Source of the DNA: Stenotrophomonas tumulicola
GTDB taxonomy: Bacteria > Pseudomonadota > Gammaproteobacteria > Xanthomonadales > Xanthomonadaceae
Direction: 5' to 3'
Length of the DNA stretch: 64,000 nt
Assembly (NCBI RefSeq): GCF_014117215.1
Contig: NZ_JACGXS010000001.1
Span: forward strand, 992,001 to 1,056,000
Under the pieces are notes generated by a model. It had not been told where the DNA came from, ran no database searches, and saw only the letters and a list, made by a program, of their open reading frames with translations. This document shows, piece after piece, positions 37,981-46,986 of this stretch (position 1 is the stretch's first letter; every line of letters starts with the position of its first letter). Both the position numbers and the translations under genes were made by a program.

Positions 37981-39309
37981 TTAGGCCTTGTCCTCGACTG
38001 CCGAGTCACCGTGTGCATGCCTGATCCTTCGGACAATCCACCAAATCAGCAGCAATACAGCGGGAACCAAGATCGCAGTGACGGTTGCTGCGATGTCATG
38101 CGTCCCAGGCAAACCCTTGAGCAGGTATGCGAGAAGACTCACGACGTAGTACGAGATGGCGGCCACCGACAAACCTTCCACCGTCTGCTGCAGGCGCAGC
38201 TGAACCTTCGCCCGTTCATTCATGGACGCCAGTAGGTCGCGGTTCTGCCGCTCGAGCTCAACATCAATCCACGACCGGAGGAGCGAGATCGAGCGCGTCA
38301 ACTTGTCTGAGAGCTTCCCCTGTCGCTCCTTCACTGACTGGCAAGTTCGCATGGCCGGTGCAATCCTTCGATACAAGAAGTCCGCCCAGGTGCTATAGCC
38401 GGCAACTTGATCCTCCGCCAACGCATCCAGTCGCTCTTCAACAATTTCGTAGTAAGCCCGACTTGCACCAAACCTATAGAGATTTGCCGCGGCGTCCGCC
38501 TCCAACTCTGCAGCCAGGCTGGTCAAATCCGAGAGGAGCACGTCACTGTCACGACGTCCGCCGGAGGCCCTGCGCATCTCTTCAGTAATTGCAGCCAGAC
38601 GCGCCTCCATGCGACGAAGATTCGACGTCATGGAACGAGTCAGCGGTAGCGCTAGGAGGGCAAGCGTTCGGTATGTCTCGACCTCGAGCAGTCGTTGCGC
38701 CAGCGCTCCTGCCCGCGCCGGAGTCAGGTCGCGATCAAGGATGAGCATGTGGGTTAGCCCTTCCTCGTCTTGACGGAAGTCGGTCACAATGGCCGCGGCA
38801 CCGTTCTCAACCAGCGAGTAGCAGCGGCTGACGGGATCAAAGCAATCTATTTCCTTCTCCGCCTCCGCGGTCCAAGGCAAAAGCCTGACGCTAACAGCCG
38901 AGATCACGGGTCCTGGCGGCTTGAATCCCTGTCTAAACGGGTTGTCCCCACAAGGCTCACCTGTTTCTGAGCTCAGTGGTGCGCTCCAGAGGTAGGAAGA
39001 GAACTCAGTGTGCTTCTCGCAGTGCAGATCACCCTCATTCCACGTAAGCGCGTGATGAGGTGTGGTGTGATCCTCGACTGCAGCCCCCATACGACCTGAA
39101 AGATCGTCGATCGCGGCACGATCTCGACTCATGTCCCCTTCTGTCATGAAGGAGAGCTGGAGAAGGCTTCGCGGAGACTGGGTGAGAAGGTGCGGTCGCG
39201 CATGGACTTCCTCAACGGCGGCGCGGCGGTCCGCGTGCGCCGGCATCCCATATACGTAGCCTTCTGCTGGCGTGCCTGCAGCTTGGCTCAGGCCGGATGG
39301 GTCATTCAT
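37981..39309 (-). CDS. DUF3422 membrane protein
   Basis: A 442-residue protein from the ATG at 39309 (GAGG six bases upstream; a TTG at 39321 adds four residues). The N-terminal part has the family run HADRRAAVEEVHARPHLL. A long soluble, partly coiled middle follows, and two membrane helices close the protein (about 375-395 and 405-430). It is an inner-membrane protein of unknown function. As first gene of the fghA-ndh-rarA-uvrA2 operon it may be a stress or damage partner. Confidence 0.85.
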   Translation of the reverse strand: MNDPSGLSQAAGTPAEGYVYGMPAHADRRAAVEEVHARPHLLTQSPRSLLQLSFMTEGDMSRDRAAIDDLSGRMGAAVEDHTTPHHALTWNEGDLHCEKHTEFSSYLWSAPLSSETGEPCGDNPFRQGFKPPGPVISAVSVRLLPWTAEAEKEIDCFDPVSRCYSLVENGAAAIVTDFRQDEEGLTHMLILDRDLTPARAGALAQRLLEVETYRTLALLALPLTRSMTSNLRRMEARLAAITEEMRRASGGRRDSDVLLSDLTSLAAELEADAAANLYRFGASRAYYEIVEERLDALAEDQVAGYSTWADFLYRRIAPAMRTCQSVKERQGKLSDKLTRSISLLRSWIDVELERQNRDLLASMNERAKVQLRLQQTVEGLSVAAISYYVVSLLAYLLKGLPGTHDIAATVTAILVPAVLLLIWWIVRRIRHAHGDSAVEDKA

Positions 39310-39812
39310 ACATAGCCTCAAGAATGGATGATCTTCTAAACACCGCTCACGGGAGGTCTATCACTTGCTTGTGCGATAGCTCAGCGAAAGGTCGTGTGGT
39401 GGAGCCGGCTCTGGTGTAGGGCGGTAGTGGGAACCACAACAAGCTGGGAGGACAGCACCGCATAGATCGCAGGCCCTTGCTCTCCCACCTTCCAGCCAGG
39501 CGCGGACCGCATGGGAGTCGCAACGAGGCTGGAAGCTCACTTCAAAGGGCCTCCCATGACTCAGTCAGATGCCGAAGGCAACGATGCCGACAGAGATTGC
39601 CCGCTCCAAGAAATACAGACAGGCGCAACTCGACTGACATCATCCAGCATGCCTTGGAGCCTCCTGGAAAGGCCTCAACGTCCTAGTCGTGACGCCCTAA
39701 CCCACGAAGGGGTTAGGAATGGCGGGTTCTACTTGGAAATGAAGTAGTTCGGACACCCATAGATTGCCTCCTCTACTTAGTACTAGCGCCATCAAGCAAT
39801 GTCGCGAACTGA
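39310..39812. other. Gap between frmR and the DUF3422 operon
   Basis: About 500 bp, with a stem-loop at 39696-39717 and no gene I can support. A 63-codon plus-strand frame from 39556 has AAAGGG upstream but matches nothing and runs through that stem-loop. The promoter of the DUF3422-uvrA2 operon must lie here unless it reads through from frmR. Confidence 0.45.
39696..39717 (-). terminator. Stem-loop downstream of frmR
   Basis: CCTAACCC and GGGTTAGG form an 8-bp perfect stem around a 6-nt loop, about 95 bp past the frmR stop. No strong T-run. Confidence 0.45.
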
Positions 39813-40088
39813 CTAACGGAGATAGGAGCGGACAATAGAGATGGTCTCGTCAATCGACTTCCTTTGAGAGTCGGTGTGGGTGTCGCTATGCGGGAACTCT
39901 TCACGCAGATAGCTCTCCAGAACCGTCGCCATCAAACCATTGACCGCCCCGCGCACAGCAGCAAGCTGCTGAAGTACTGCAGCACATTCCGCCCCGCTCT
40001 CCAGAGCCTGCTCCAATGCAGCCACCTGTCCGCTGATCCGACGTACGCGGGTAAGGGCCTGCTTTTTCTCCCGAGGGCTGTGAGGCAT
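39813..40088 (-). CDS. frmR: FrmR formaldehyde-sensing repressor (CsoR/RcnR family)
   Basis: A 91-residue all-helical repressor from the ATG at 40088; the frame to 40145 would run across the operator and is rejected. Pro2 and Cys35, the two residues that react with formaldehyde in FrmR, are present (MPHSPREKK; SGAECAAVLQQ), as is Glu64. Position 60, a His in enterobacterial FrmR that helps bind metal, is Tyr here (LESYLREEF). Formaldehyde sensing should remain, with metal response perhaps weaker. An operator of the right style lies just upstream, so it represses itself; the other targets are not proven. Confidence 0.9.
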   Translation of the reverse strand: MPHSPREKKQALTRVRRISGQVAALEQALESGAECAAVLQQLAAVRGAVNGLMATVLESYLREEFPHSDTHTDSQRKSIDETISIVRSYLR

Positions 40089-40119
40089 TGCGCACCTGTC
40101 CGTATCACATGAGGGAACG

Positions 40120-40141
40120 ATACTATACTCCCCGATAGTAT
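40120..40141. promoter_or_regulatory. FrmR/RcnR-type operator
   Basis: ATACT repeats and TAGTAT flank a CCCC tract (core TACTCCCCGATAGTA, 40126-40140), the layout of RcnR/FrmR boxes: a G/C tract between inverted ACT/AGT ends. It lies 32 bp upstream of the frmR start. Confidence 0.7.
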
Positions 40142-40251
40142 GCAAGCTAGCAATCTGCGAGGGTCTTTAACTCCGTCAACTGAGTCTGCGCCTGATTTCG
40201 AGCCGCCGCCAGAGGCCAGTGACAGACCCCTCCCGCCCCACCCCCACACCA

Positions 40252-40276
40252 CAAAAGGCGGGCTCCTGTAGGAGCC
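40252..40276 (-). terminator. Rho-independent terminator of uvrB
   Basis: On the minus strand GGCTCC-TACA-GGAGCC is followed by CGCCTTTTG. It begins 25 bp past the uvrB stop. Confidence 0.75.
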
Positions 40277-40300
40277 ACGCCCCACCACTCGAAAGAGTGG

Positions 40301-42280
40301 TTACATGTAGATGAATTGGCGGTATAGCTTGTCTAGCTCCAGCCTGACGAACTCGATCTCCTCCTCGTCCCCGGCATCAGAGAGCTCCAGAAGCTGTCGC
40401 TCCTTTGATGTAATTCGATCACAGAGGTCTTTTAGGTTGGCGCAGAACTCCGCTGAATGGGCTTGCGACCGGTCAGGTCGAGCCTCTGTTGATCCCAACA
40501 TTCCGCGAGACGTTGACGGGGTGATGCCGAACTCCTCATTGAACGCGATCTGATGCTGTCGCCTGTCATCAGTCTCAGAAATGGCCTGCCGCATCGCACT
40601 AGTGATCGTATCGGCATACATGATCGCCTTACCGCGCGAGTTTCTTGCGGCTCGTCCAATCATCTGAATGAGGGCCTGGCTCGACCGAAGGAAGCCCGCC
40701 TGGTCCGCATCAACGATAGCGACCAGAGAGGCCTCAGGAATATCGAGCCCCTCTCTCAGCAGGCTGATACCCACTAGCACATCGAACTCGCCGGCCCTCA
40801 GCCCATTGATGATCTCAACTCGATCCTCTGCCTTGATATCCGAGTGCATGTACTTCGCACGCACCCCTTGATCCTCGAGGAACTCGCACAGCTCCTCAGC
40901 AGACACCTTTGTCAGCGTGGTCACCAAGACCCTGTCGCCCTCTCGTACACAACGGGCGATCTCTGACAGAAGATCGTGCCTGTAGCCCTCCCTCGGCCTC
41001 ACCTCTACCAGCGGATCGAGCAAGCCAGTGGGCCTGATGAGCTGGTCAATCAATCTTCCCTTGGATCTCCCAATCTCATAGGCGCCAGGCGTAGCCGAAA
41101 CGAAGATCGTCTGGGGCTTGATGGCTTCAAACTCAGAGAAGCTAAGCGGTCTGTTGTTCATCGCCGAAGGTAGACGGAACCCGTACTCGATTAGAGTATC
41201 CTTCCTGCTCTGATCGCTCCTGAACATCGCCTCGATCTGAGGAACCATGACGTGCGACTCATCAACAAATAGCAGGCCATCCTTCGGGAGGTAGTCCATG
41301 AGTGTCGTCGGCCTAGCTCCTGAAGGCTTCGAGTTCAGGTAACTGGAGTAGTTCTCCATGCCAGAGCAATATCCCAGCTCCCTCATCATCTCCACGTCGT
41401 TCGTGATCTTCTCGTAAAGCCTATTTGCCTCAACGATTCGACCAGATGCGTTGAGCTCCGTCACCCTGGCCTCCAAATCCTTGAGGATGGCCTTCGTAGC
41501 CTCATTGATTTCTGTTTTGGGGCTTGCGAAGAGTGTCTTTGGAGAAACGAGGTAGCGCGTCTCATCGCCAAGCTTCTTCCCTGTAACCGCATCAATCCAG
41601 GTGAGCGACTGCACTCTCCCCTCGTCCGTGAGCTCTACTCTAATTGCCTTGTACTCAGAGTCGGCGGGAAAAATATCGACCACATCGCCAGACACACGGA
41701 ACGTGCCACGCTTCAGGGTCCGCTCAGTCCTGTCGTACTGAAGCGATGCAAGCCGACGCAGGAAGTCCCTCTGATCCAGTTCGATTCCAAGCGCAAGCTC
41801 AACCTGCAGATCCCGGTAGCTCTGTGGGTCTCCCAGTCCATAGATTGAGGACACCGAAGCGACAACAATCACGTCTCTACGCTCAATCAGAGACTTCGTA
41901 GTCGATAGTCGAAGCCTCTCAAGGTGATCATTGATGGCTGAGTCTTTCTGGATGTAACGATCGCTACCTGGGATATAGACCTCTGGCTGGAAGAAGTCGT
42001 AGTAGGAAACGAAATACTCCACGGCGTTCTCGGGGAACAGCGCCTTCATCTCCCCGTAGAGCTGAGCAGTCAACGTCTTGTTTGGCGCAAGAATGAGCGT
42101 GGGTCGCTTCAGCCGATGGATCACATTGGCCATCGTGAAGGTCTTCCCTGACCCTGTAATTCCCTTCAAGGTCTGATGTGTTGCTCCCTCCTCGATGCCA
42201 GCAATTAGCCTGGCAATCGCTTCGGGTTGATCCCCGGCCGGCGTATGATCCGAATGCATTACGAACATATCTGTTGACAT
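40301..42280 (-). CDS. uvrB: Excinuclease ABC subunit B, probably an accessory copy
   Basis: A 659-residue UvrB from the ATG at 42280, with AGGAG eight bases upstream. Walker A GITGSGKTFT (about 41-50), the beta-hairpin SYYDFFQPEVYIP, and helicase motifs VDESHVMVPQIEAM and LLREGLDIPEASLV are intact. The extreme C-terminal UVR-like helix ends IEFVRLELDKLYRQFIYM and is divergent from standard UvrB. The housekeeping copy is expected elsewhere in the genome. This one lies between frmR and a two-component system, near uvrA2, and fits a damage-tolerance island. Confidence 0.9.
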   Translation of the reverse strand: MSTDMFVMHSDHTPAGDQPEAIARLIAGIEEGATHQTLKGITGSGKTFTMANVIHRLKRPTLILAPNKTLTAQLYGEMKALFPENAVEYFVSYYDFFQPEVYIPGSDRYIQKDSAINDHLERLRLSTTKSLIERRDVIVVASVSSIYGLGDPQSYRDLQVELALGIELDQRDFLRRLASLQYDRTERTLKRGTFRVSGDVVDIFPADSEYKAIRVELTDEGRVQSLTWIDAVTGKKLGDETRYLVSPKTLFASPKTEINEATKAILKDLEARVTELNASGRIVEANRLYEKITNDVEMMRELGYCSGMENYSSYLNSKPSGARPTTLMDYLPKDGLLFVDESHVMVPQIEAMFRSDQSRKDTLIEYGFRLPSAMNNRPLSFSEFEAIKPQTIFVSATPGAYEIGRSKGRLIDQLIRPTGLLDPLVEVRPREGYRHDLLSEIARCVREGDRVLVTTLTKVSAEELCEFLEDQGVRAKYMHSDIKAEDRVEIINGLRAGEFDVLVGISLLREGLDIPEASLVAIVDADQAGFLRSSQALIQMIGRAARNSRGKAIMYADTITSAMRQAISETDDRRQHQIAFNEEFGITPSTSRGMLGSTEARPDRSQAHSAEFCANLKDLCDRITSKERQLLELSDAGDEEEIEFVRLELDKLYRQFIYM

Positions 42281-42513
42281 CACTTACGCTCCTACTGGCT
42301 CATTCTTGATCGTTAGAGGAACTATTCCCGTCTCACAGACTCCATCCCATATGTGCGAGCGGAACCAAGGGGGCTGTACGAATGCTATCTTTGGGCGAGT
42401 TCCTTTCAGGTGAGCCTGGCAACCCATGCCTGACTAGCGCTAGGGCGTGAGCTGGCATGTCGTTACATGCCGGAGCGGCCTCAGAAGTGCACCCGCCGCC
42501 CTCCGCTCACGCC

Positions 42514-43437
42514 TCACTCCTCCCTACCTGGCTGCTGTACCGACTCCTGATCGACCGCAGTCAGAGCCAGCGTTGACATTAGCTCTGTCTCGATCGTCCT
42601 CTGCATTGAGTAGATCGGGAGCGCGTTCGGCGCGGAACTGAATGGCTCCTCCAGCTGACGGCCCAGCGCATCGAGACCAAAAAACGTGTACGCCACAATG
42701 AGCACCGGTAAAAAGGTCCACCACCCCAATGTTCCTGCCAGCGCAAAAGGAAGTGTTGTGCAGAATACGATCGCAGTCCGGTGAAGCAGCAGCGAATACG
42801 AGAATGGAATCGGAGTATTGAGTATCCTCTCGCACCCCCCCTGGATACGAGCCAAGTTGGCAAGCTGCTTATCCATCACCGAGTACTGAATCGAGTCGAT
42901 CCTTCCCTCATGAGCCAGATGGGCAAGCTTCAAGCCAATGCCCTGGAGCACAGCGTCCGTCGGATTCGGGCCTTGTGATGCCTTGCCAATATCCCACCAA
43001 GGTGCGATCGCATGGGCTTCGTCGGCCCGGCGCAGTCGAGAATAGAGGCCAGCACTGAAGCCACACAGGCCTCGCAGGATCTGTGCTCGGCTGTTTGGAT
43101 CCAGCAGGGACGTCTGCCTGGCTATTGAGCGACACGCTATGACCAGGTCACCCCAAAGGTGCCTCGCCTCCCACCATCTGGAGTAGCAAGCGTTGTTTCG
43201 AAAGCTCATGAATACGGAAAGTGCGATACCAATGAGCGTGAACGGAACGGCACTGAAGCGAGCAAAGATTCCTGGATGCTCCGTTGATGCGAGCACCGCT
43301 CCTGCGGTCACAATGCTAATCAGTAGTAGATGCAATGCGATCCTGGGCAGGATGGTACCCCTGACGGCAAACGCAACGTCCCACAACGTCGGCTGCCTTC
43401 GCATTCTCGTTTCAACATCTGGGAGACGGTGTGTCAT
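42514..43437 (-). CDS. Bestrophin-family anion channel
   Basis: A 307-residue inner-membrane protein of the bestrophin/UPF0187 family. Four membrane segments are predicted, with the signature FRNNACYSRWWEARHLWGDL after the first pair, IPFSYSLLLHRT in the middle and the calcium-clasp-like FGLDALGRQLEEPFSSAPNALPI toward the end. Bacterial homologues form pentameric ion channels. The start has GAGG upstream. It follows the histidine kinase by 120 bp on the same strand and may be a target of that system. Confidence 0.87.
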   Translation of the reverse strand: MTHRLPDVETRMRRQPTLWDVAFAVRGTILPRIALHLLLISIVTAGAVLASTEHPGIFARFSAVPFTLIGIALSVFMSFRNNACYSRWWEARHLWGDLVIACRSIARQTSLLDPNSRAQILRGLCGFSAGLYSRLRRADEAHAIAPWWDIGKASQGPNPTDAVLQGIGLKLAHLAHEGRIDSIQYSVMDKQLANLARIQGGCERILNTPIPFSYSLLLHRTAIVFCTTLPFALAGTLGWWTFLPVLIVAYTFFGLDALGRQLEEPFSSAPNALPIYSMQRTIETELMSTLALTAVDQESVQQPGREE

Positions 43438-43557
43438 GCCAACCTCTGATTCATTGATCGACTGCTGGCGTCGATACGCCTAGGCAACAAATTCCTTCCA
43501 CTTGAGTTCGAAATGCGAATGACATCACGCCGTTCGCATGACACTGCTACAGCAGGT

Positions 43558-45579
43558 CTAAAGCAGTTCATCGTCGGCAGCCTCGGGCATCCATAGTTCA
43601 ATGACCGTCCCTGTCAGGCCGGTTCTCACTACCGACAGGCTGCCACCGTGGCGGTTGGCAAGCATCTGACTGATGGAAAGACCCAGCCCAGTACCTTGAC
43701 GATGTTTGGTCGTAAAGAATGGCTCAAAAATTCGGACCAGAATGTCCTGAGGAATGCCGCTTCCAGTATCTGAGACTCGCAAAGCGACGCCAGGGTGACC
43801 ATGAACGTCGTCAACGTCCAACGTCGCCAATCCCAGCGTTCCGCCCTTCTGCATGACATAGATTGCATTGATCAGGAGGTTCACAAGAATTTGCTGCAGC
43901 TCGCCCCGATTGCCCGTTACGAGCCGTGTGGACAGGAAGTTCTTCTCTATCTTCACGGGATGGCGCTTGATGAGGTGTTGAATCAGGGGCAGCGTCTCCA
44001 ACATCAGCGTGGCAGGCTCTAACAGCTCACTATGACCGGAGTACTCACTGGGCTTGGAGAACTGCAGCAACTTGGAAACAATGGTGCTGATACGCCCAAT
44101 TTGATCCTCAATGAGGTCAATCTCTTCTCCAAACCCTTGACCCTCGGGCTCCCTGATCGAGTCACGCAGAAGCTCGAGGTTCCCCTGCATGACGGCAAGC
44201 GGATTGTTGATCTCGTGCGCTATTCCTGCTGCGATCTCGCCAATTGTTGCCAGCTTCTCAGTGACAATCAGGTGCTGGGTCGTCTCTTCCAACCGTCTAT
44301 TGGCTAGTGCGAGACCAGCAGTTCGCTCCTCTACCCTGGAATTGAGCTCCTCGTTCCAGGCGACCAGCTGCCGTTCCTTCTCTTCCAGCTGACAGAGCAG
44401 CTGGTCCAAGTGCGAAGCGACACGTCCGATTTCATCATTGGATGCCCCTGCTCCGGAGCGAGCACTGCGGTCGCCCGCCTTGACCCGTCCAATTGCCTGA
44501 TCCATCCGCTCAAGTGGCTTGAACACGCCGCGAGCGATGTACAGAAAAAGGGGTACGGTGATGACTGCAACAAGGAGGCAACCGAACACGATCGCTCCGA
44601 TGGAATTTCGACGGGCGGTGGTGAATGGCTCCTCCAGAAAGCCCACGAAGAGCATACCAATAGGTACGCCCCGGCCATTGAGAATGGGCATATAGCCGGC
44701 AATGTACCAATCATTGACTACGTAGGCTCTCGCCTGCCAGGTCTTTCCCTGGCCCAGCACGGCCTCGGCCACTTCAGAAGACACCCGTGTCCCCGACGCT
44801 GGGTTCCCTCCCGCCAACAACGCGTTGGTGCTGATGCGGGTATCACCAAGGAAGATGGAGGCTATCCCTGTTGCGCCAGTACGCAGGGCCTTATCTCGGT
44901 AGACAAGATCAGTGATCTGCTTGATGAACTCGGTGTTGTGGTTCAGCAGAGTACCCGCAATCAAGACGCCAACCTGATTGTTTGGAAGTGCAACCGGCGT
45001 TGCAGCTTGAATCATTAGGCCCCGCTTCTCACTCTGGGCCGAATCGACAGGATTCCTTGCGTTATGCGGACGAATGACCTCGGCCCGTGCGGCGAGCTTT
45101 GGGGAGATCTCCATCAGATCGTCCCGGCTTACCACCCCCACCTCCACGCTGGACGCTCCCTTCAGGGCCTTTTCGATGACTGACCAGTCCAAGTCAAGCT
45201 CAGCTGGCGAGGCCGGCTCACTACTAGCCAACAAGCGACCGTTTGAATCCAACAGTGCGATGAAGTCTAGTGAACCACCTTGGGCTTTCGACGCTAGTAG
45301 GCTGCCAAGCTCTGCATTCTTGTTGACCCCCTGGCTAATGACGCCATGGAAGCTCTGCGAATCAGCAATCGCAGCCAGCGTCGCGCGGTCGTTGACGAGC
45401 AGCTGGTTCATGTACTGTCCCGCAACTTTCAGGTCCCCGCCAACCTTCGAGGCGAGCAGTCGGTCGAAGCGCAAATCCCATTGGTAGATGAGTCCGCCGA
45501 CGATAGCCGGCAGGATCACAAACATTGGAAGGATCGCGATTAGAAGCAGGCGGAAGCGAACTGAGCGCGCTCGGTTCAT
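43558..45579 (-). CDS. Cache-HAMP sensor histidine kinase
   Basis: A 673-residue membrane kinase. One N-terminal helix (about 11-31), a periplasmic Cache-type sensor (about 35-320), a second helix (about 326-348), HAMP (350-402), then a NtrB-type kinase core with H455 in AAGIAHEINNPLAVMQGN, the N box LVNLLINAIYVMQKG and glycine boxes DTGSGIP and GTGLGLS. The signal is likely a small periplasmic molecule, unknown. Its partner regulator is encoded 9 bp upstream on the same strand. Confidence 0.92.
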   Translation of the reverse strand: MNRARSVRFRLLLIAILPMFVILPAIVGGLIYQWDLRFDRLLASKVGGDLKVAGQYMNQLLVNDRATLAAIADSQSFHGVISQGVNKNAELGSLLASKAQGGSLDFIALLDSNGRLLASSEPASPAELDLDWSVIEKALKGASSVEVGVVSRDDLMEISPKLAARAEVIRPHNARNPVDSAQSEKRGLMIQAATPVALPNNQVGVLIAGTLLNHNTEFIKQITDLVYRDKALRTGATGIASIFLGDTRISTNALLAGGNPASGTRVSSEVAEAVLGQGKTWQARAYVVNDWYIAGYMPILNGRGVPIGMLFVGFLEEPFTTARRNSIGAIVFGCLLVAVITVPLFLYIARGVFKPLERMDQAIGRVKAGDRSARSGAGASNDEIGRVASHLDQLLCQLEEKERQLVAWNEELNSRVEERTAGLALANRRLEETTQHLIVTEKLATIGEIAAGIAHEINNPLAVMQGNLELLRDSIREPEGQGFGEEIDLIEDQIGRISTIVSKLLQFSKPSEYSGHSELLEPATLMLETLPLIQHLIKRHPVKIEKNFLSTRLVTGNRGELQQILVNLLINAIYVMQKGGTLGLATLDVDDVHGHPGVALRVSDTGSGIPQDILVRIFEPFFTTKHRQGTGLGLSISQMLANRHGGSLSVVRTGLTGTVIELWMPEAADDELL

Positions 45580-45588
45580 TGCAGATTC

Positions 45589-46986
45589 CTAGGCTGATAC
45601 ATTCCAACTGGAGCACTTACGATCAATCGTCTTTCGCGATATGCCCAAGATCGTGGCCGCTCTTTCGCGATCTCCGCCAGTCTCACGAAGCACTGCAAGG
45701 ATGTGCCTGCGCTCGACCTCCGAGAGCAGCCGGCTTCGTGGGTCAGAGAGTGACTCCAACCGCTCAAGCTGAGTCGGAAAGTGTCCGAGTATCAGGCTAC
45801 GCTCAACGTAGTTGTGAAGCTCGCGGACGTTCCCGGGCCACGAGTAGCTCTGAAGATATGCCCGGATCCTTTCGTCGATCGGAATCGGTTGAAGGCCAAG
45901 CTGCAGCCCCAGCTCACGCATGAAGCCCGCCGCCAGCTCCAACACATCAGCGCCGCGGTCATGAAGGCGAGGAAGCGACACCTCGAGAACGTTGATGCGA
46001 TAGTAGAGATCCGACCGGAATGTTCCATTCTTCACTTCCGCAACCAAATTCTTGTTGGTTGAGAAGATGAATCTGACATCGATCGGAATCTCCCGATCTG
46101 CGCCAACTGGTCGTATCCGTCTATCTTCAAGCATCCTTAGCAGCTTTCCTTGGAGAGCCAAGGGAAGATCAGCGACTTCGTCAAACAGCAATGTTCCGCC
46201 TTCTGCATAGGCGACCAGTCCTTGGCGAGACGAGTTCGCTCCACTGAACGTTCCTTTGAGACTCCCGAACAGTTCAACGTCAATCAACTCGCTGGGAACA
46301 GCTGCACAATTTATTGGAATGAAAGGATGAGATGCCCGTGCGGACAACGCGTGCAGCGATCTTGCGGCAACCTCCTTTCCAGAGCCGGATTCTCCAGTGA
46401 ACAGCACGCTACTGGGCAGTGGTGCGACCTTCGCGATCAGATCCTTGGTGGCCTGAATCGCACGCGAGCTACCTGTGAGCCTGTCTCGAAGCGCAGCTGG
46501 TGCACCGGAGCCATGTAGCTCGTGACGGAGAATGGCATTCTCCCGCCGTAGGCGACCGCGTTCCAGGCAGCGCGATATAGCGGCCAGCAACTGATTGGTT
46601 CTGAAAGGCTTGAGAAGAAAATCAGCCGCTCCCGCGCGGATAGCGCCGATAGCGGAATCCAAGTCTGCGTACGCAGTAATCAGAATGAAGTCGGCCAAGA
46701 CCCCTCCCCTGCGCTGGTCCTCCAGCCACGCGATGCCACTCTTCCCTGGCAACACGTTGTCCACAATCACGATGTCAAAGTGGCGCTCCGTCAGATGCTG
46801 CTCCGCTTCAATGGTGTCAGCTGCAGCTTCCACAACTTTGCATCGCGGTCGCAAGGCACGAACCAAGAAGCTACGCATGCCAGGTTCGTCGTCAACGATC
46901 AGTATCGATGAGCGCGCAAGGTCCGGCCATGCAAGATCGCCGTTTGCGCGCTCTTCGGAAGATTGGTTGGCGCTCTTTGGCGTCAT
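45589..46986 (-). CDS. NtrC-family sigma-54 response regulator with altered GAFTGA loop
   Basis: A 465-residue regulator: receiver (28-145) with phosphorylation site D76 in VIVDNVLPG; AAA+ domain with Walker A GESGSGKE (198-205) and Walker B LLFDEV (266-271); and a C-terminal Fis-type helix-turn-helix ending in SRKTIDRKCSSWNV. The loop that contacts sigma-54, normally GAFTGA, reads GTFSGA (245-250). The Phe and Gly are kept, so activation of sigma-54 may persist but be weakened. It is first in the operon with the kinase. Targets are unknown; the bestrophin gene is the nearest candidate. Confidence 0.9.
   Translation of the reverse strand: MTPKSANQSSEERANGDLAWPDLARSSILIVDDEPGMRSFLVRALRPRCKVVEAAADTIEAEQHLTERHFDIVIVDNVLPGKSGIAWLEDQRRGGVLADFILITAYADLDSAIGAIRAGAADFLLKPFRTNQLLAAISRCLERGRLRRENAILRHELHGSGAPAALRDRLTGSSRAIQATKDLIAKVAPLPSSVLFTGESGSGKEVAARSLHALSARASHPFIPINCAAVPSELIDVELFGSLKGTFSGANSSRQGLVAYAEGGTLLFDEVADLPLALQGKLLRMLEDRRIRPVGADREIPIDVRFIFSTNKNLVAEVKNGTFRSDLYYRINVLEVSLPRLHDRGADVLELAAGFMRELGLQLGLQPIPIDERIRAYLQSYSWPGNVRELHNYVERSLILGHFPTQLERLESLSDPRSRLLSEVERRHILAVLRETGGDRERAATILGISRKTIDRKCSSWNVSA

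Noticed and set aside
39556..39747. 63-codon plus-strand frame with AAAGGG upstream
   Set aside because: No recognisable family and it runs through the stem-loop at 39696-39717; kept only as a note in the gap entry.
43438..43557. Possible sigma-54 promoter (TGGAAGG...TTGC) upstream of the bestrophin gene
   Set aside because: The spacing between the GG and GC elements is two bases too long for the -24/-12 rule.
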